The position numbers and the translations under genes were made by a program. DNA of 64,000 nucleotides from NCBI GenBank assembly GCA_963663315.1, contig OY760176.1, forward strand, positions 992,001 to 1,056,000, written 5' to 3'. The notes below the pieces were generated by a model. That model saw nothing but the letters and a program-made list of their open reading frames with translations. It did no database searches and was not told the origin of the DNA. The stretch's first letter is position 1. Each line of letters begins with the position of its first letter. Origin of the DNA: G963663315 sp963663315 (lineage in GTDB: Bacteria > Pseudomonadota > Gammaproteobacteria > Arenicellales > Poriferihabitantaceae). This document shows positions 62,395-64,000 of the stretch, one piece after another.

Positions 62395-64000
62395 ATGTCT
62401 AATATGGCAGCTAACATTACACAGACTAAAATAATGGTAAATTCTGTTACCGAAGCTTTGGTTTCAACATTAAGCAAATCAAAACCCACCCCATCTGCAT
62501 CAGAGATTGAATTCCTGAGAGCCTATTATCACCGCCTTTCCGGGCAGGACTATTCCGCGGAGCAGGCATCGAATTTCAGAAATTTCGCGCTGACACATCA
62601 ACAACTCGGAGAGGCTCGAAAACCCAATGAAATAATTGTTCAACTGCAAAACATTTCCAATTCGAATGGAAACATGAATGAAGGTGAACAAGCCCAGACG
62701 AGTATCTACGTCATATCTGACAATTTCCCATTCATCATCAATTCCCTGCGTATATGTTTGAACAGCCTGAGAAAAACGCCGCTTCGAACTATACATCCTG
62801 TGTTTGTGGTGAGTCGTAACAAAAATAATATTGCAACCGGGTACCGAAGATACAGTTCAAATCAGGATATTGACAGAGATGAAGTTGATAGCGGCGGGGT
62901 ATGTATTGAATCGTTCATCCATTTCCTGACCGACTATATCCCGGAGAATGAACATCGGAATATTGCACAGTTACTGAACAGGACACTCAACAATATTGAG
63001 ACTGTGGTCACAGACTGGCCGACGATGAAAACACAGGCCCTTGAAATAGCCGGGGCACTGAAATCGATCGGGACAAGTCTGGAATTCTCTGAGTATCCGG
63101 AATTTTTTCAGTGGATGACCGAGGATCATTTCCTGTATCTCGGATATTGTGAGCTTGAACTGTCAGTCTCCGGGGAAACCCGGAAGTTTGAACTCGACCA
63201 ATCTTCACCGCTTGGCGTATTACGCACCGCCATGCAGGATGGAGTTGACCTGATGAAGGACATCCTCCCGCCCATCGTGTTTGCTGAAAATTCTCCGGTT
63301 GTATTCACAAAAACACGGGATCGTGCAAATATTCACAGAGACCGACACATGGACTGTATACTGGTCAAACAGGAACCGGGGGATCATGATTCCGACAACC
63401 CGGCATCGAAACACCGAATTAGCTGTTTCCTGGGATTTCTTGCCGGATCAACTTCAGTTCTGCCTACCTCGGATATACCCCATATACGCAAGAAGGCAAG
63501 TTACGTCCTTGCCGCCAGCACGTTGCGAACAAACGGATACTCCTACAAGGAACTGCGCGCCATTCTCGAAACGCTACCGAGGGACAAACTGTTTCACATG
63601 GAATTAAAGGAACTCCATTCCCTGGGGATGACGTTACTGAACCAGGAAAGGAGAAAAACCCGGTTATATCTTCACAAGAATATCTGCGGTCATTTTTATT
63701 CCTGCCTGGTGTACGTGCCGAGAGATTTATTCGATACACGATTAAGAATGGTCATACAGAATTACCTGGCCGACCAGATGAATGCAAAGGAAGTCGAATT
63801 CGATGTTTATTTTTCGACCTCCATTCTGACACGAATCCATTATGTTCTGCATATCGACCCCGAAGACAAGACGTCCTCTGACCAGCAGGCTCTGGAGAAG
63901 GAAGTTCAGCATCTGGCCCGGGGCTGGAACGATAAATTACTTGAGAGCCTGAAATCAGAGTTTGATCCAGTCAAGGCGGTTACTTATCTGGAGAATTATC
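62395..64000 (+). CDS. NAD-specific glutamate dehydrogenase, large type, N-terminal part
   Basis: The frame is open to the window end (~535 codons). Motifs of the ~180-kDa NAD-GDH (GdhB/L-GDH) N-terminal regulatory region are present: YVISDNFPFIINSLRICLNS, IHPVFVVSR, MTEDHFLYLGY, SSPLGVLR, ANIHRDRHMDCILVK, FLGFLAGSTS, ILETLPRDKLFHME and FYSCLVYVPRDLFDTRLR. The catalytic domain lies beyond the edge. Full-length relatives are ~1600 residues and deaminate glutamate to 2-oxoglutarate. Start ATG 62395 or 62404 in the same frame; no clear Shine-Dalgarno. Divergent from the exonuclease gene. Confidence 0.9.
   Translation, partial: MSNMAANITQTKIMVNSVTEALVSTLSKSKPTPSASEIEFLRAYYHRLSGQDYSAEQASNFRNFALTHQQLGEARKPNEIIVQLQNISNSNGNMNEGEQAQTSIYVISDNFPFIINSLRICLNSLRKTPLRTIHPVFVVSRNKNNIATGYRRYSSNQDIDRDEVDSGGVCIESFIHFLTDYIPENEHRNIAQLLNRTLNNIETVVTDWPTMKTQALEIAGALKSIGTSLEFSEYPEFFQWMTEDHFLYLGYCELELSVSGETRKFELDQSSPLGVLRTAMQDGVDLMKDILPPIVFAENSPVVFTKTRDRANIHRDRHMDCILVKQEPGDHDSDNPASKHRISCFLGFLAGSTSVLPTSDIPHIRKKASYVLAASTLRTNGYSYKELRAILETLPRDKLFHMELKELHSLGMTLLNQERRKTRLYLHKNICGHFYSCLVYVPRDLFDTRLRMVIQNYLADQMNAKEVEFDVYFSTSILTRIHYVLHIDPEDKTSSDQQALEKEVQHLARGWNDKLLESLKSEFDPVKAVTYLENY

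Overview
The window is an almost gap-free stretch of bacterial chromosome. Several gene orders are typical of Gammaproteobacteria: rpsP-rimM-trmD-rplS, thrS-infC-rpmI-rplT-pheS-pheT-ihfA-merR, mlaFEDCB with ibaG, queA-tgt, and pcm-dedA-nlpD. Adenylylsulfate (APS) reductase genes (aprB and a damaged aprA) suggest a sulfur-oxidising ancestry. The betaine-type ABC transporter and the large NAD-glutamate dehydrogenase would suit a free-living, possibly marine, organism. The species is not identified, and no rRNA, CRISPR array, prophage or insertion sequence was seen.

Layout. 1-3.1 kb: a hipBA toxin-antitoxin pair (hipA cut by the window edge) under a promoter flanked by palindromes, then relA. 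3.1-7.9 kb: xerD, a secreted TPR protein and the rpsP operon, all on the minus strand. 8.1-14.7 kb (plus strand): a betaine/proline-type ABC transporter with a fused double permease, a binding protein and an ATPase, followed after 15 bases by trpB and trpA. 14.7-21.7 kb (minus): leuD, leuC, aroC, an N-formylglutamate amidohydrolase homologue, trpD, nlpD, a DedA protein and pcm. 22-23.8 kb: an MsbA-like exporter. 23.8-32.8 kb (minus): a HAD phosphatase, a hydroxyacid-oxoacid transhydrogenase, lon, lolD, a lolC/E permease, lysS and prfB with its +1 frameshift. 32.9-34.6 kb: an MFS exporter and tRNA-Leu(CAG). 34.6-38.6 kb (minus): ogt, glyA, tgt, queA. 38.7-39.4 kb: tRNA-Leu(CAA) and a bactofilin. 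39.5-42.4 kb (minus): aprA (disrupted), aprB, lgt. 42.5-44.5 kb: a DUF255 thioredoxin-fold protein. 44.5-49.1 kb (minus): trmB, grxD, ibaG, mlaBCDEF, tRNA-Pro. 49.1-56.8 kb (minus): merR-like gene, ihfA, pheT, pheS, rplT, rpmI, infC, thrS, tRNA-Val. 56.8-57.8 kb: about 1 kb without a recognisable gene. 57.8-64 kb: rne, rlmD, a PolB-type 3'-5' exonuclease, and the start of a large NAD-glutamate dehydrogenase.

Functionally the region is mostly core information processing (tRNA synthetases, ribosomal proteins, tRNA and rRNA modification, RNase E), envelope maintenance (Mla, Lol, Lgt, NlpD, MsbA-like) and amino-acid synthesis (Trp, Leu, chorismate, Ser/Gly). The least ordinary points are the internally deleted and frame-shifted aprA, the fused double-permease transporter joined to trpBA, competing hairpins between rpsP and rimM, infC apparently starting at ATA, an nlpD locus lacking rpoS and surE, and the unexplained 1 kb upstream of rne. 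No clearly new multi-gene system was found.
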